From an uncultured Collinsella sp. (GTDB taxonomy: Bacteria > Actinomycetota > Coriobacteriia > Coriobacteriales > Coriobacteriaceae), in the NCBI GenBank assembly GCA_959020715.1, contig CAUESV010000012.1, positions 1 through 64,000 of the forward strand: DNA of 64,000 nucleotides, read 5' to 3'. Shown here piece after piece: positions 34,146-42,957 of the stretch. The notes under the pieces were generated by a model. That model worked only from the letters and a program-made list of their open reading frames with translations. It ran no database searches and had not been told where the DNA came from. The position numbers and the translations under genes are program-made. Every line of letters starts with the position of its first letter. Within the stretch, counting starts at the first letter, position 1.

Positions 34146-36338
34146 ATGGCAGATTCCAGCAAAAAGATGCAGATCGTGTTTGCCTCGGCCGAGTGCGCAC
34201 CGTTTGTAAAGACTGGTGGTCTGGGCGACGTGGCGGGCTCGCTGCCTGCGGCGCTTGTGCGCGCCGGCGCCGAAGTCATCGTGATGGTGCCCAAGTACGC
34301 CACCATCAAGGACGAGTACAAGGCGCAAATGGAGCACTTCTCCGACTTTTACGTGAGCCTGGGCTGGCGCAATGAGTACTGCGGGCTCGAGAAGCTCGAG
34401 CACGACGGCGTCACCTATATGTTCATCGACAACGAGCGCTACTTTGCGCGCGACTATCCGTATGGCTTCTTTGACGACGGCGAGCGCTTTGCGTTCTTCT
34501 CCAAGGCCATCACCGAGAGCCTGCAGCACCTGCCGGCCGGCTTTGAGTGCGACATCTTGCACTGCAACGACTGGCAGACGGCACTGGCGCCCGTGTTCTT
34601 GCGCGAGTTTTACCAGGGCCTGCCACTGTACGACCGCGTCAAAACTGTGTTCTCGATCCACAACGTGGCGTTCCAGGGCCAGTTTAGCGACACCGTGATG
34701 GAGGACATCCTGGGTGTGGCGCATATTCCGGCGGCCGCCTCGCAGCTGCGTTGCGACGCCTGCAGCATCAACTACATGCTGGGCGCGCTACGTTATGCCG
34801 ATGCCATCACTACGGTAAGCCCCACCTATGCCAACGAGATCCAGACGCCCGAGTTTGGCGAGGGCCTGGACGGTGTGCTGCGCGAGCGCTCCTATGCGCT
34901 GCAGGGCATTTTGAATGGCATCGACGTCGCGGGCTTTGACCCGGCGACCGACAAGCGCATTGCCGCCAACTACACCATCGAGGACCGCTCCGGCAAGGCC
35001 GTGTGCAAGGCCAAACTGCAGGAAGAGCTGGGGCTCGAGGTCCGCGACGATCGTCCGCTTATGGTGATGGTCACGCGCCTGACGCGCCAAAAGGGCATGG
35101 ACCTGGTCATGTACGCGCTCGACCGCATCCTGGCCGGCGGCGTTCAGGTGGCGGTGCTGGGCACGGGCGACCGCGACTACGAGGATGGCCTGCGCTACTT
35201 CCAGGACAAGTACCCCGGCACCATGGCCGCGCGCATCGAGTTCGATCCGGCGCTGTCGCAGCGCATGTACGCCGCGGCCGACATGTTCCTGATGCCGTCG
35301 AAGTTTGAGCCCTGCGGCCTGTCGCAGATTATCGCCATGCGCTACGGCACCTTGCCCATCGTGCGCGAGACCGGTGGCCTGAAGGACACCGTTGTTCCGT
35401 ACAACGAGTTCACTGGTGAGGGCACGGGCTTCTCGTTTACCAACTTTAACGGCGACGAGATGGGCGACGCTGTGTTCCGCGCGGCTCGCCTGTTCTGGGA
35501 CAACCGCGATGCCTGGAACCAGCTGGTCACGCAGGCCATGAGCCAGGACTTTAGCTGGACGCGCTCGGCCGACAAGTATCTGGACCTGTACTTCTTTATG
35601 CACCCGGAGATTGAGCGGCCGGCGGCTGTTGTGGACGAACCGGAGGCTGTTGCTGAGCCGGTGGCCGCTGAGGAGCCCATGGCCGAGGAAAAGCCGATTG
35701 AGGCTGAGCCCGCAAAGGCCGAGCCTGAGGTGAAGGCTGAGGTTGCTCCTGAGGCAGAGGCCGAGGCCAAGCCCGCTGCAAAGCCCGCAGCTAAGAAGAC
35801 CACGACCCGCAAGACGACCGCTAAGAAGGTTACGACGACCAAGGCTGCCGCAACTAAAACAACGGCCGCCAAGGCAACGACGACGCGCAAGCGCACGACC
35901 GCCGCTGCCAAGACGGACGCCGAGGCCGAGGTCGCAGAGGCCAAGCCGGCCGCCAAGGCTCCGGCAAAGACCGCTCCGAAGGCTGCCGCAAAGCCCGCTG
36001 TCAAGGTCGAGGAAACCCCCGCCGAGCCCAAGGCCGAGGTAACTGTCGAGACAAAGCCGGCCGCCAAGACCACCACGCGCAAGCGCACCACGACGACGGC
36101 CAAAAAGGCCACGACCAAGGCCGCTGCTCCCAAGGCTGAGGCTAAGGCCAAGGAAAAGCCCGCAGTAAAGGCCGAGCCGGCTCCGAAGGCCGCCGAGGTC
36201 AAGACCGATCCGAAGGCCACGGCAAAGGCCGAGCCCGCCAAGGAGGCCTCGGTCTCCCCCGCCGCTCCCACTGAGGAAAAGGCTCCTACCAAGAAGACCT
36301 CCGTCCGCAAGGCAACGGCCACCCGCAAGCGCCGCTAG
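34146..36338 (+). CDS. glgA: Glycogen synthase with a 240-residue acidic-then-basic tail
   Basis: Extends glycogen from ADP-glucose (GT5). ATG 34146 is preferred because GGGAG lies before it. Catalytic features: ECAPFVKTGGLGDVAGSLPA (donor-binding Lys near 22), ILHCNDWQTALAPVF, MVTRLTRQKGMDLVMYALD, MPSKFEPCGLSQIIAMRYGT and ETGGLKDTV. The enzyme proper ends near residue 488, as normal. The rest (35611-36335) is low complexity. First comes a Glu/Ala/Pro-rich acidic segment of about 45 residues, then Lys/Ala/Thr/Pro-rich sequence with repeated TTRKRTT-type motifs, ending TRKRR. The tail resembles that of GlgB and of histone H1-like proteins. Confidence 0.96.
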   Translation: MADSSKKMQIVFASAECAPFVKTGGLGDVAGSLPAALVRAGAEVIVMVPKYATIKDEYKAQMEHFSDFYVSLGWRNEYCGLEKLEHDGVTYMFIDNERYFARDYPYGFFDDGERFAFFSKAITESLQHLPAGFECDILHCNDWQTALAPVFLREFYQGLPLYDRVKTVFSIHNVAFQGQFSDTVMEDILGVAHIPAAASQLRCDACSINYMLGALRYADAITTVSPTYANEIQTPEFGEGLDGVLRERSYALQGILNGIDVAGFDPATDKRIAANYTIEDRSGKAVCKAKLQEELGLEVRDDRPLMVMVTRLTRQKGMDLVMYALDRILAGGVQVAVLGTGDRDYEDGLRYFQDKYPGTMAARIEFDPALSQRMYAAADMFLMPSKFEPCGLSQIIAMRYGTLPIVRETGGLKDTVVPYNEFTGEGTGFSFTNFNGDEMGDAVFRAARLFWDNRDAWNQLVTQAMSQDFSWTRSADKYLDLYFFMHPEIERPAAVVDEPEAVAEPVAAEEPMAEEKPIEAEPAKAEPEVKAEVAPEAEAEAKPAAKPAAKKTTTRKTTAKKVTTTKAAATKTTAAKATTTRKRTTAAAKTDAEAEVAEAKPAAKAPAKTAPKAAAKPAVKVEETPAEPKAEVTVETKPAAKTTTRKRTTTTAKKATTKAAAPKAEAKAKEKPAVKAEPAPKAAEVKTDPKATAKAEPAKEASVSPAAPTEEKAPTKKTSVRKATATRKRR

Positions 36339-36374
36339 CCCACAGGCGATCAAAAACCTCATCAAACCCTAAGC

Positions 36375-36407
36375 AAGGGGCGCTCCAACCAGGCGCCCCT
36401 TCTCTGT
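36375..36407 (+). terminator. Terminator after glgA
   Basis: A 9-bp stem (AAGGGGCGC / GCGCCCCTT) followed by CTCTG; a modest T content but correctly placed 36 bases past the stop. Confidence 0.65.
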
Positions 36408-36414
36408 AGGTAGT

Positions 36415-36457
36415 GGTAAAACGATTTTCTAGGACAACCGTTCGCCGATGGTAAACG
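36415..36457. promoter_or_regulatory. Putative operator half-sites upstream of the GH13-GH77 gene
   Basis: GGTAAAACGATTTTCT at 36415-36430 is a degenerate palindrome whose left half equals the GGTAAAAC sites before glgB. A second GGTAAACG lies at 36450. Suggests the same regulator for both promoters. Confidence 0.5.
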
Positions 36458-36555
36458 GATGTTGTTTATACAGCCTGTGTACAACAGATATACTTACATC
36501 CTGTGCGTAAAGCCCATGGCCCGCAGGCCATGATTCTATTGAACTGGACCGTACT

Positions 36556-39500
36556 ATGAGATTGATACACAACAGCCGCCTGCCGCAGTTTCGCACTCCG
36601 TTTGGCGCTGTGACCACTGGAACTTCCGTTGCACTCTCGGTGATTTTGGAGGATGCCGATCCCAACCAGGCAACGCTTACGCTGCGCACCTGGGTCGATG
36701 AGATCGGTGAGTCTCGGTATCCCATGACACACGAGGGCGACGGCATATTTACCGTAGAGCTTGAGTGCACCGAGCCCTGTCTTATCTGGTACAGCTTTAT
36801 CTGCAATATCGAGGGCCAGCCCGAGGTTCGCCTAGGCGCGCCGCAGGGACGCACCGGCGGCGAGGGCGTAACCTACGACTACGCCGAGGTGCCGTCGTTC
36901 CAGGTCACTGTCTACAAGCACCGTGAGGTTCGTCCCGAGTGGTACGAGCGCGGCATGGTCTACCAGATCTTCCCCGATCGCTATGCCCGCGACGAGCACT
37001 GGCGCGAGCGTACGCTGGCCGAGGTCGAAAAGCCGCGCAACGGAATCCAACGCCGCATGGTCGAGGACTGGAACGAGCCGCCCGTATACGAGCGCGCTGA
37101 GGACGGCTCCATCAAGACCTGGGACTTTTACGGCGGATCGCTCAAAGGCATCCAAGAGGACCTGCCCCGCATCGCTGAGCTGGGCTTTACAGCCATCTAC
37201 CTCAACCCCATTTTTGAAGCCGCGAGCAACCACCGCTACGACACCGCCGATTACACCAAGATCGATCCGATTCTGGGCACCGAGCAGGACTTTACCGAGC
37301 TGTGTGAGGCGGCCGAGAAACTCGGCATTTCCATCATCCTGGACGGCGTTTTCAACCACACGGGCGACGACTCGATCTATTTCAACCGCTACGGCAACTA
37401 CCCCGGCGTGGGCGCATGGCAGAGCGAGGATTCGCCGTGGCGCGATGCGTTTTATTTCCATGAGGACGGCTCGTACGACTGCTGGTGGGGCGTGGGCAAT
37501 ATGCCCGCCATCAATGAGAGCTCCGAGCTGGTACGCGAGCGGATCCTAGGCAAGGACGGTATTATCCGAAAATGGCTACGCGCTGGCGCCCATGGCTGGC
37601 GCCTTGATGTGGCCGACGAGCTTTCCGATGACTTCCTGGCCGAGATCAAAAAGGCCGTGCTCGCCGAGAAGCCCGACGCGCTGCTGCTCGGCGAAGTCTG
37701 GGAAGACGCCTCCAACAAGATCAGCTATGGCCACCTGCGTCGCTATCTGCAGGGCTCCGAGCTCGACTCTGCTATGGATTACCCCTTCCGTGACATGGTC
37801 ATCGGCTTTTTGATGGGCTACAAGAACGCCTATCAGGCCGCCGAGGACATCGAGACCCTACGCGAGAACTATCCGCGCGAGGCACTGGCCTGCGCGCTCA
37901 ATCTGCTTTCGAGCCACGACCGTCCGCGCATTATCTCGGTGCTCGGCGGTGGCCCCGACGAGTCGCAGCTGCCCGAGAGAGAGCGCAGCAAGTGGCGCCT
38001 GGACGACAACTCCATGGGCCTGGCCAAGAGCCGCTTTTGGTTGGCGACGCTCATGCAGATGACCTTCCCTGGCGTTCCCTCGATCTATTATGGCGACGAG
38101 TACGGCTTGGAGGGTCTCACCGATCCGGGCAATCGCCGCACCATGCCGACCAAGGAAAACCTGCACGACTTCGATACGTTTGCAATCGTCAAGAACGCAT
38201 CTGCTGTGCGCCGCGCGCTGCCGTTTATGATCGACGGTGAGATCAAGGCCTTCGCGCTCAATGACGAGGTGCTTGCCTACAACCGTACCGGTAAAGACGG
38301 CGAGTCCGCTACCGTCATAATCAACCGCAGCCTGCGCAATTCCCACCGCGTGACAATTCCGGCGCTCGGCGAATGTGCGAGCGATGTGATTAGCGGTCAC
38401 GAGTGCGAGATCCACAACGGTACGGTCACGCTCGATCTGTATCCGCTGGGCTCGTCGATTATCTATCACCATGCAGAGCAGCGCCTGCAGGAGCCGCTCG
38501 ATCACGGTGCAGGTGTTGTGTGCCATATCACATCGGTGCCGACCGACGACGGCAAGCCCGGCACGATCGGCGCGCCCACGCGTCGTTTTATCGACCATCT
38601 GGCCGCCATGGGCATGCGCTACTGGCAGGTTCTCCCCGTCAACCCCACAGACTTCTTCCGCTCCCCTTACGCAGGTCCTTCGGCCTTTGCGGGCAATATC
38701 GACCTGCTACCCGAGAGCCACGAGGAGCTGGCAGCCGACTTTGAGACCTGGAAGACCCGCGGAGGCGAGGATGCCGATCCGCTGTACACCGCGTTTAAAC
38801 ATCGCAATGCCGATTGGCTCGAGAAATACTGCGTCTACATGGCCGTTAAGAAGTACTTTGAGGGCGAGTCGCGCCATGATTGGCCGGCAGATGTCGCGCG
38901 ATACAACGAGTATCTGATCGACGACAAGCGCTTCCACAACGAGGCCGAGCTTCAGGCGTACATGCAGTACCGCTTTGACCTGGCTTGGTGCGAGCTCATG
39001 AACTATGCGCACAAGAAGGGCATCGAGGTTATCGGGGATATTCCTATGTACGTGTCCGACGATTCGGCGGATGCGTGGAGCGAGCCCGAGAACTTCTGGC
39101 TGTCCGATACCGGCAAGGCGATTGAGATTTCCGGTGCGCCGCCCGACAACTTTGCACCCGAGGGCCAGGTGTGGTGCAACCCGACGTTCCGCTGGGACCA
39201 CATGAAGCAGAACGGCTATAGCTGGTGGATGGATCGCCTGCGCCGCGCGTTCTCGCTCTACGACCGTGTGCGTCTGGATCACTTCCTGGGCTTCCACAGC
39301 TATTTCAGCATTCCCGCGGGCAAGGCTTGCGCCGACGGCCGCTGGCTGGCGGGCCCGGGCAAGGACCTGTTCCAGACCGCCTACGACGAGCTGGGTCCGC
39401 TCAACTTTATCGCCGAGGACCTGGGCTATTTGACGCCCGGTGTTCGCGCCATGGCTTCGACCTGTGGTTTCCCCGGCATGGACGTGCTGGAGTTTAGCGA

Positions 39501-39852
39501 CTACGACGTTCGTTGCGGTGTGCATCCCACGCCCGGCAAGATCCTGTACACCTCAACGCACGATACGTCGACGCTGGCCGGTTGGTGCACGCGTTCCTTT
39601 GCGGGCGGCGACGAGCCGAGCGGTGTTGAGGTGGCGGCCAAGCTGATGAGCGACGCGCTGGCAAGCGACGCTCCCCTGGTGATGATGCCGCTGCAGGATG
39701 TCCTGGGGCTTAGCGACGACGCGCGCATGAACGTTCCGGGCGTTGCCACGGGCAACTGGACTTGGCAGGCTGACGAGGCGGACATTGCAGCCGCCGAGGG
39801 CAAAACTGCGCAGCTCCTGCGCAACACCCATAGATTCTGGGGCGAGGCGTGA
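36556..39852 (+). CDS. Fusion of a GH13 maltodextrin hydrolase and 4-alpha-glucanotransferase (MalQ)
   Basis: A 1098-residue two-enzyme protein. Residues 1-125 look like an N-terminal beta domain (CBM34-like). About 130-590 is a GH13 barrel of the neopullulanase/maltogenic type (GMVYQIFPDRYARDEHW, DGVFNHTGDDS, HGWRLDVADE with the nucleophile, LLGEVWEDA, LLSSHDRPRI), and about 590-640 is its C-terminal beta domain. About 650-1098 is a complete GH77 domain (WQVLPVNPTDFFRSPYAGPS, RVRLDHFLGFHSYFSIP, FIAEDLGYLTPGV, STHDTSTLAGW). All catalytic acids of both enzymes are present. It would hydrolyse and then rearrange short alpha-glucans for GlgP. No break between halves and no internal ribosome site seen. 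Confidence 0.92.
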   Translation: MRLIHNSRLPQFRTPFGAVTTGTSVALSVILEDADPNQATLTLRTWVDEIGESRYPMTHEGDGIFTVELECTEPCLIWYSFICNIEGQPEVRLGAPQGRTGGEGVTYDYAEVPSFQVTVYKHREVRPEWYERGMVYQIFPDRYARDEHWRERTLAEVEKPRNGIQRRMVEDWNEPPVYERAEDGSIKTWDFYGGSLKGIQEDLPRIAELGFTAIYLNPIFEAASNHRYDTADYTKIDPILGTEQDFTELCEAAEKLGISIILDGVFNHTGDDSIYFNRYGNYPGVGAWQSEDSPWRDAFYFHEDGSYDCWWGVGNMPAINESSELVRERILGKDGIIRKWLRAGAHGWRLDVADELSDDFLAEIKKAVLAEKPDALLLGEVWEDASNKISYGHLRRYLQGSELDSAMDYPFRDMVIGFLMGYKNAYQAAEDIETLRENYPREALACALNLLSSHDRPRIISVLGGGPDESQLPERERSKWRLDDNSMGLAKSRFWLATLMQMTFPGVPSIYYGDEYGLEGLTDPGNRRTMPTKENLHDFDTFAIVKNASAVRRALPFMIDGEIKAFALNDEVLAYNRTGKDGESATVIINRSLRNSHRVTIPALGECASDVISGHECEIHNGTVTLDLYPLGSSIIYHHAEQRLQEPLDHGAGVVCHITSVPTDDGKPGTIGAPTRRFIDHLAAMGMRYWQVLPVNPTDFFRSPYAGPSAFAGNIDLLPESHEELAADFETWKTRGGEDADPLYTAFKHRNADWLEKYCVYMAVKKYFEGESRHDWPADVARYNEYLIDDKRFHNEAELQAYMQYRFDLAWCELMNYAHKKGIEVIGDIPMYVSDDSADAWSEPENFWLSDTGKAIEISGAPPDNFAPEGQVWCNPTFRWDHMKQNGYSWWMDRLRRAFSLYDRVRLDHFLGFHSYFSIPAGKACADGRWLAGPGKDLFQTAYDELGPLNFIAEDLGYLTPGVRAMASTCGFPGMDVLEFSDYDVRCGVHPTPGKILYTSTHDTSTLAGWCTRSFAGGDEPSGVEVAAKLMSDALASDAPLVMMPLQDVLGLSDDARMNVPGVATGNWTWQADEADIAAAEGKTAQLLRNTHRFWGEA

Positions 39853-39940
39853 TAAAACGCCCGATATAGGGTACAGTTACAGACGTTTGAATTTTTGCGG
39901 GCAGAGTAATCTGCCCGCTTTGTGCTGAAAAGGAAGTATT

Positions 39941-40177
39941 ATGGCGCGCTACGATTACAAGTGCTCGAGCTGCGGCAACGTGTTTGAGGTTGAGCATCCC
40001 ATGTCCGAGACTCCCGAGGTCGTGTGCCCGAGCTGCGGTGCCCCGGCGGCCAAGACGTTCTCGGCCAGCGGCATTAAATTTGAGGGCAGCGGTTTCTACA
40101 ACACCGACCAGCGAAGCGGCGGCGCCAGCACCAGCGCCACCAGCGGCTGCTGCGCCAACTGCCCGCATAACCACTAG
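39941..40177 (+). CDS. FmdB-family zinc-ribbon protein
   Basis: A 78-residue protein with the FmdB-type zinc ribbon: YDYKCSSCGNVFEV and, 25 residues on, VVCPSCGAPAAKTFS. The C-terminal tail is Gly/Ser/Thr-rich and ends in CCANCPHNH, adding further possible metal ligands. AAGGAAG precedes the ATG. The family is thought to be regulatory but its function is unsettled. It is followed by its own terminator. Confidence 0.85.
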   Translation: MARYDYKCSSCGNVFEVEHPMSETPEVVCPSCGAPAAKTFSASGIKFEGSGFYNTDQRSGGASTSATSGCCANCPHNH

Positions 40178-40186
40178 AAACCGAAC

Positions 40187-40224
40187 AGCCCCGCGACCGA
40201 CACCGATCGCGGGGCTGATTCTTT
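40187..40224 (+). terminator. Rho-independent terminator
   Basis: A 10-bp perfect stem (AGCCCCGCGA / TCGCGGGGCT) followed by GATTCTTT, nine bases after the zinc-ribbon gene. Confidence 0.85.
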
Positions 40225-40245
40225 AGCTACCCAGGTTTCCTAATG

Positions 40246-40312
40246 AGTTGCGGTGAAATAAGGACTGTTTAGCGGGTAGATGCCGCTATTCAATCCCTAT
40301 TTCACCGCAACT
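40246..40312. repeat. 67-bp palindromic element, copy 1
   Basis: Terminal inverted repeats of 19 bases match at 18 (AGTTGCGGTGAAATAAGGA at the left; the right arm reads ...AATAGGGA). Inside is a second stem TAGCGG/CCGCTA. A second copy of identical length lies at 56466-56532. It ends six bases before the rsmB stop codon. Confidence 0.9.
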
Positions 40313-40318
40313 TAGTTG

Positions 40319-41719
40319 TTACTTGTGGACCAGGCGGGCACAGAAGTGGCCGTCGTAGGAGTCGGCGTTTACCGGCACGCTTTGGAAGAGGCCTCGATCG
40401 TTCTGGCGTACGGATACGAGTTTTTTGGCCTGATCGAACTCGGGGAGTTGCAGAATCTGTGCCTCGGAAAGCGGTGCCACGCTAAAGCCGGCACCCTCGG
40501 GAGAAGCAAGGAACGCGTCCACGACCTGCGTGTTCTCTTCGTCGAAGACGGAGCACGTCGCATAGATGAGCTCGCCGCCGGCAGCCACGCGCGCGGCGGC
40601 TTCCTTGAGCATCGTCAGCTGCAGTTTGGGCAGCTCAACCGTCACATCCTTTTCGGTCAGACGCCACGGGATCTCAGGATGACGACGCATGGTTCCGGTG
40701 CCAGAGCACGGTGCATCGATAAAGACCGTGTCGAACTTAACCGGCTTGCCAAGCATGGCATCAAACGATGTCAGTACTTCATCAAGCTCGCAGGCATCAC
40801 CCGAAACCGTACGAACGCCCTGAATACCGGCCTTATGCAGGCGAGCGAGATTCAGATCGCACTTACGATCATGCAGATCGAGCGCCGTATGCTGGCGGTC
40901 GTAGCCGGCACGCTTGGCCTGGCACATCATCACATAGGTCTTGGTACCGCGACCGGCACCAATCTCAAGGCAGCTTCCAGGGCGCGTGGCAGCTGTGGCG
41001 ATAAGCTGCGCGTTAAGGTCCGAGGCCACGGCAGCAGCGCGCTCAAATACGCCCGACGCAACCGTAACCTGGGCATCAACCGGGGCATGGCAGCCTGGGA
41101 AGACAGGCGCGACGAGCTGCGAGATATACGGATCGGTCTTGGTAGCAAAGGCGTTCTCATGCAGGGCCAGCGGCGCGGGGGCCAGATTGCCGGCAAAGTT
41201 AAGCGCACCCTCAGGCGTGTCGAACGATGCCATAATGCGAGCGCACAGCCAACGCGGTAGACCCATCAGGCGCGACAGACGAACCAAGCGTCGCTCAGGC
41301 TCATCTACATCGGACGCAGTGGCAAAGTCCTCAACGTTGTCCGCGACCTTATGCAGCACGGCATTGGCCAAACCTGCGGCAGACTTAGCTCCGCTGCGCA
41401 CCAGCTCAACACCCTGACTTACGGCGACGCGGCCAGGCGTATGCAAATAGAGCATCTCGAAGGCCGAGATACGGAGCGCCATGCGAACACGCGGCGCAAC
41501 CTTTTTAGGCTTATCGAGAAACTGATCGAGAAGCTCGTCCAAAATACCCTGCGTGGCGGCGACACCCAGCGCCAAGCGGGCGGCAAAAGCGGAATCGCGT
41601 TGGTCAATAGCCTTGGCCGATGCGCGAGAGGACAGCACGTCACGCGCATACATGCCGCGGCGATCGGCCTCCATCAGCACATCGAGCGCAAGCTTGCGCG
41701 CGGGAGACAGCTTGCTCAT
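40319..41719 (-). CDS. rsmB: 16S rRNA (cytosine-5)-methyltransferase RsmB-type
   Basis: Methylates a cytosine of 16S rRNA (C967 in E. coli) with SAM. The first 140 residues form a NusB-like RNA-binding domain (SPARKLALDVLMEADRRGMY). The Rossmann domain has CLEIGAGRGTKTYVMM and FIDAPCSGTGTMRRHPEIPW, with the PC motif, and LIYATCSVFDEEN with the catalytic TCS Cys. Start at 41719 overlaps the fmt stop as ATGA, so it is translated together with fmt. It is the last gene of the priA-def-fmt-rsmB cluster on this strand. Confidence 0.93.
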   Translation of the reverse strand: MSKLSPARKLALDVLMEADRRGMYARDVLSSRASAKAIDQRDSAFAARLALGVAATQGILDELLDQFLDKPKKVAPRVRMALRISAFEMLYLHTPGRVAVSQGVELVRSGAKSAAGLANAVLHKVADNVEDFATASDVDEPERRLVRLSRLMGLPRWLCARIMASFDTPEGALNFAGNLAPAPLALHENAFATKTDPYISQLVAPVFPGCHAPVDAQVTVASGVFERAAAVASDLNAQLIATAATRPGSCLEIGAGRGTKTYVMMCQAKRAGYDRQHTALDLHDRKCDLNLARLHKAGIQGVRTVSGDACELDEVLTSFDAMLGKPVKFDTVFIDAPCSGTGTMRRHPEIPWRLTEKDVTVELPKLQLTMLKEAAARVAAGGELIYATCSVFDEENTQVVDAFLASPEGAGFSVAPLSEAQILQLPEFDQAKKLVSVRQNDRGLFQSVPVNADSYDGHFCARLVHK

Positions 41720-42636
41720 GACAAAACACCCCACGAAAGATCGACGCCCTGCAGGCCGGCAGCCCAAGCAGAAGCAGCCATAGCACGCTTGCCGTCGGGC
41801 TTAACCTCGAGCAACTCAACAGTGCCATCGGAAAGACCAAGGTAAACACGCTTAGCCTTAACGAGAACCTGACCCTCGCCAAGCGACACGTCAACCGCCA
41901 CAGCATCGAGCACGCGCACGGTCTTACCGGCAATCACGCAACGAGCAGGCGCGGTATCGGACGAAGCCAGCACATGACGTACGCAATCGAGCGCCGCCAT
42001 TTGCGGATCCAGGCGCATCTCCTGCTTAGAAATCTTAGCAGCATGAGTGACGAGCGACTCATCCTGTTCAGTCCACACGGCGGTGCCATCGGCAAGCGAA
42101 GGAAGCATATCGGCCAATAGCTTGCCGCCAAGCTCACCAAGCTCCATGGTCAGCGCCTCAGCATGCTTACCAGCAACCGACGTAGAAGCCTGAGCACAAT
42201 AAGCACCAGTATCCACGCCATGCCCAATACGCATAATGGAAACGCCAGCAACCTCGTCACCAGCAAGAATGGCACGCTGAATAGGAGCAGCCCCACGCCA
42301 ACGAGGCAGCAAGGACGCATGAACATTCACAATACCAAGCGGCGCCATATGCAGCACATCATCAGGCAAAATACAGCCATAGGCAGCCACGCAGAAAATG
42401 TCAGCCTGGGCAGCCTGGAGCGCCTCAACGACCTCAGGCGTCATACGATTAGCCTCGACAACGGGCAACCCCAGCTCAAGCGCGCGAGCCTTAACAGGAG
42501 ACGGCTCAAGCTTCTTGCCACGCCCGCGAACAGCATCGGGACGAGTAATTACGAGCGCAATCTCGTTCCCAGCCTCAACAAGCGAAGTCAAAGAAGGCAC
42601 AGCAAAATCAGGCGTACCCATAAACACAATACGCAT
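41716..42636 (-). CDS. fmt: Methionyl-tRNA formyltransferase
   Basis: Formylates initiator Met-tRNA using 10-formyl-tetrahydrofolate. The N-terminal domain has RIVFMGTPDFAVPSLTSLVE, and the active-site stretch NVHASLLPRWRGAAPIQRAI contains the catalytic Asn-His pair. The C-terminal OB-type domain is normal and total length is 306. GAGGAG lies before the ATG. It follows def in the usual deformylase-formyltransferase order, but a 96-base inverted repeat separates the two here. Confidence 0.96.
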   Translation of the reverse strand: MRIVFMGTPDFAVPSLTSLVEAGNEIALVITRPDAVRGRGKKLEPSPVKARALELGLPVVEANRMTPEVVEALQAAQADIFCVAAYGCILPDDVLHMAPLGIVNVHASLLPRWRGAAPIQRAILAGDEVAGVSIMRIGHGVDTGAYCAQASTSVAGKHAEALTMELGELGGKLLADMLPSLADGTAVWTEQDESLVTHAAKISKQEMRLDPQMAALDCVRHVLASSDTAPARCVIAGKTVRVLDAVAVDVSLGEGQVLVKAKRVYLGLSDGTVELLEVKPDGKRAMAASAWAAGLQGVDLSWGVLS

Positions 42637-42853
42637 AAAAGTTAGTCTCCTCTCAATAACGAGCCGAGACGGCTACAAAAGAAGCGCCCAGGTCGAAATC
42701 GCGCCCAGCCGCAAGAACAATTCAATAAGAACAAATATACCCAAAAACAAAGAAAGAGCCGCATAAAAGCAGCCCTCCCAACAAAGCACCTATCAGCAAA
42801 GACGCCCTTCCCTGGCCCGACGGCACCCGGGCGAGTCAAGCAGCGTCAACTTA

Positions 42854-42949
42854 GTCCCCGGGGCGCCCGCCTATATCGTCCCGCGCGCAGTTTCGCAGCG
42901 CAGCGAGAATGTTTGAGCACAGGATGATATAGGCGGGCGCCCCGGGGAC
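42854..42949. repeat. Long GC-rich inverted repeat between def and fmt
   Basis: Arms of 28 bases (42854-42881 and 42922-42949) match at 27 positions, beginning GTCCCCGGGGCGCCCGCC. The 40-base centre contains GCGCAG...GCAGCGCAGCGAG. It can form a very stable hairpin in RNA of either strand. Nothing in it encodes protein. Confidence 0.92.
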
Positions 42950-42957
42950 GGACAAAC

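Noticed and set aside
34788..36365. A 525-codon minus-strand frame opposite glgA
   Set aside because: Leu/Gly/Ser-rich shadow of the glgA tail repeats; no ribosome site or domain.
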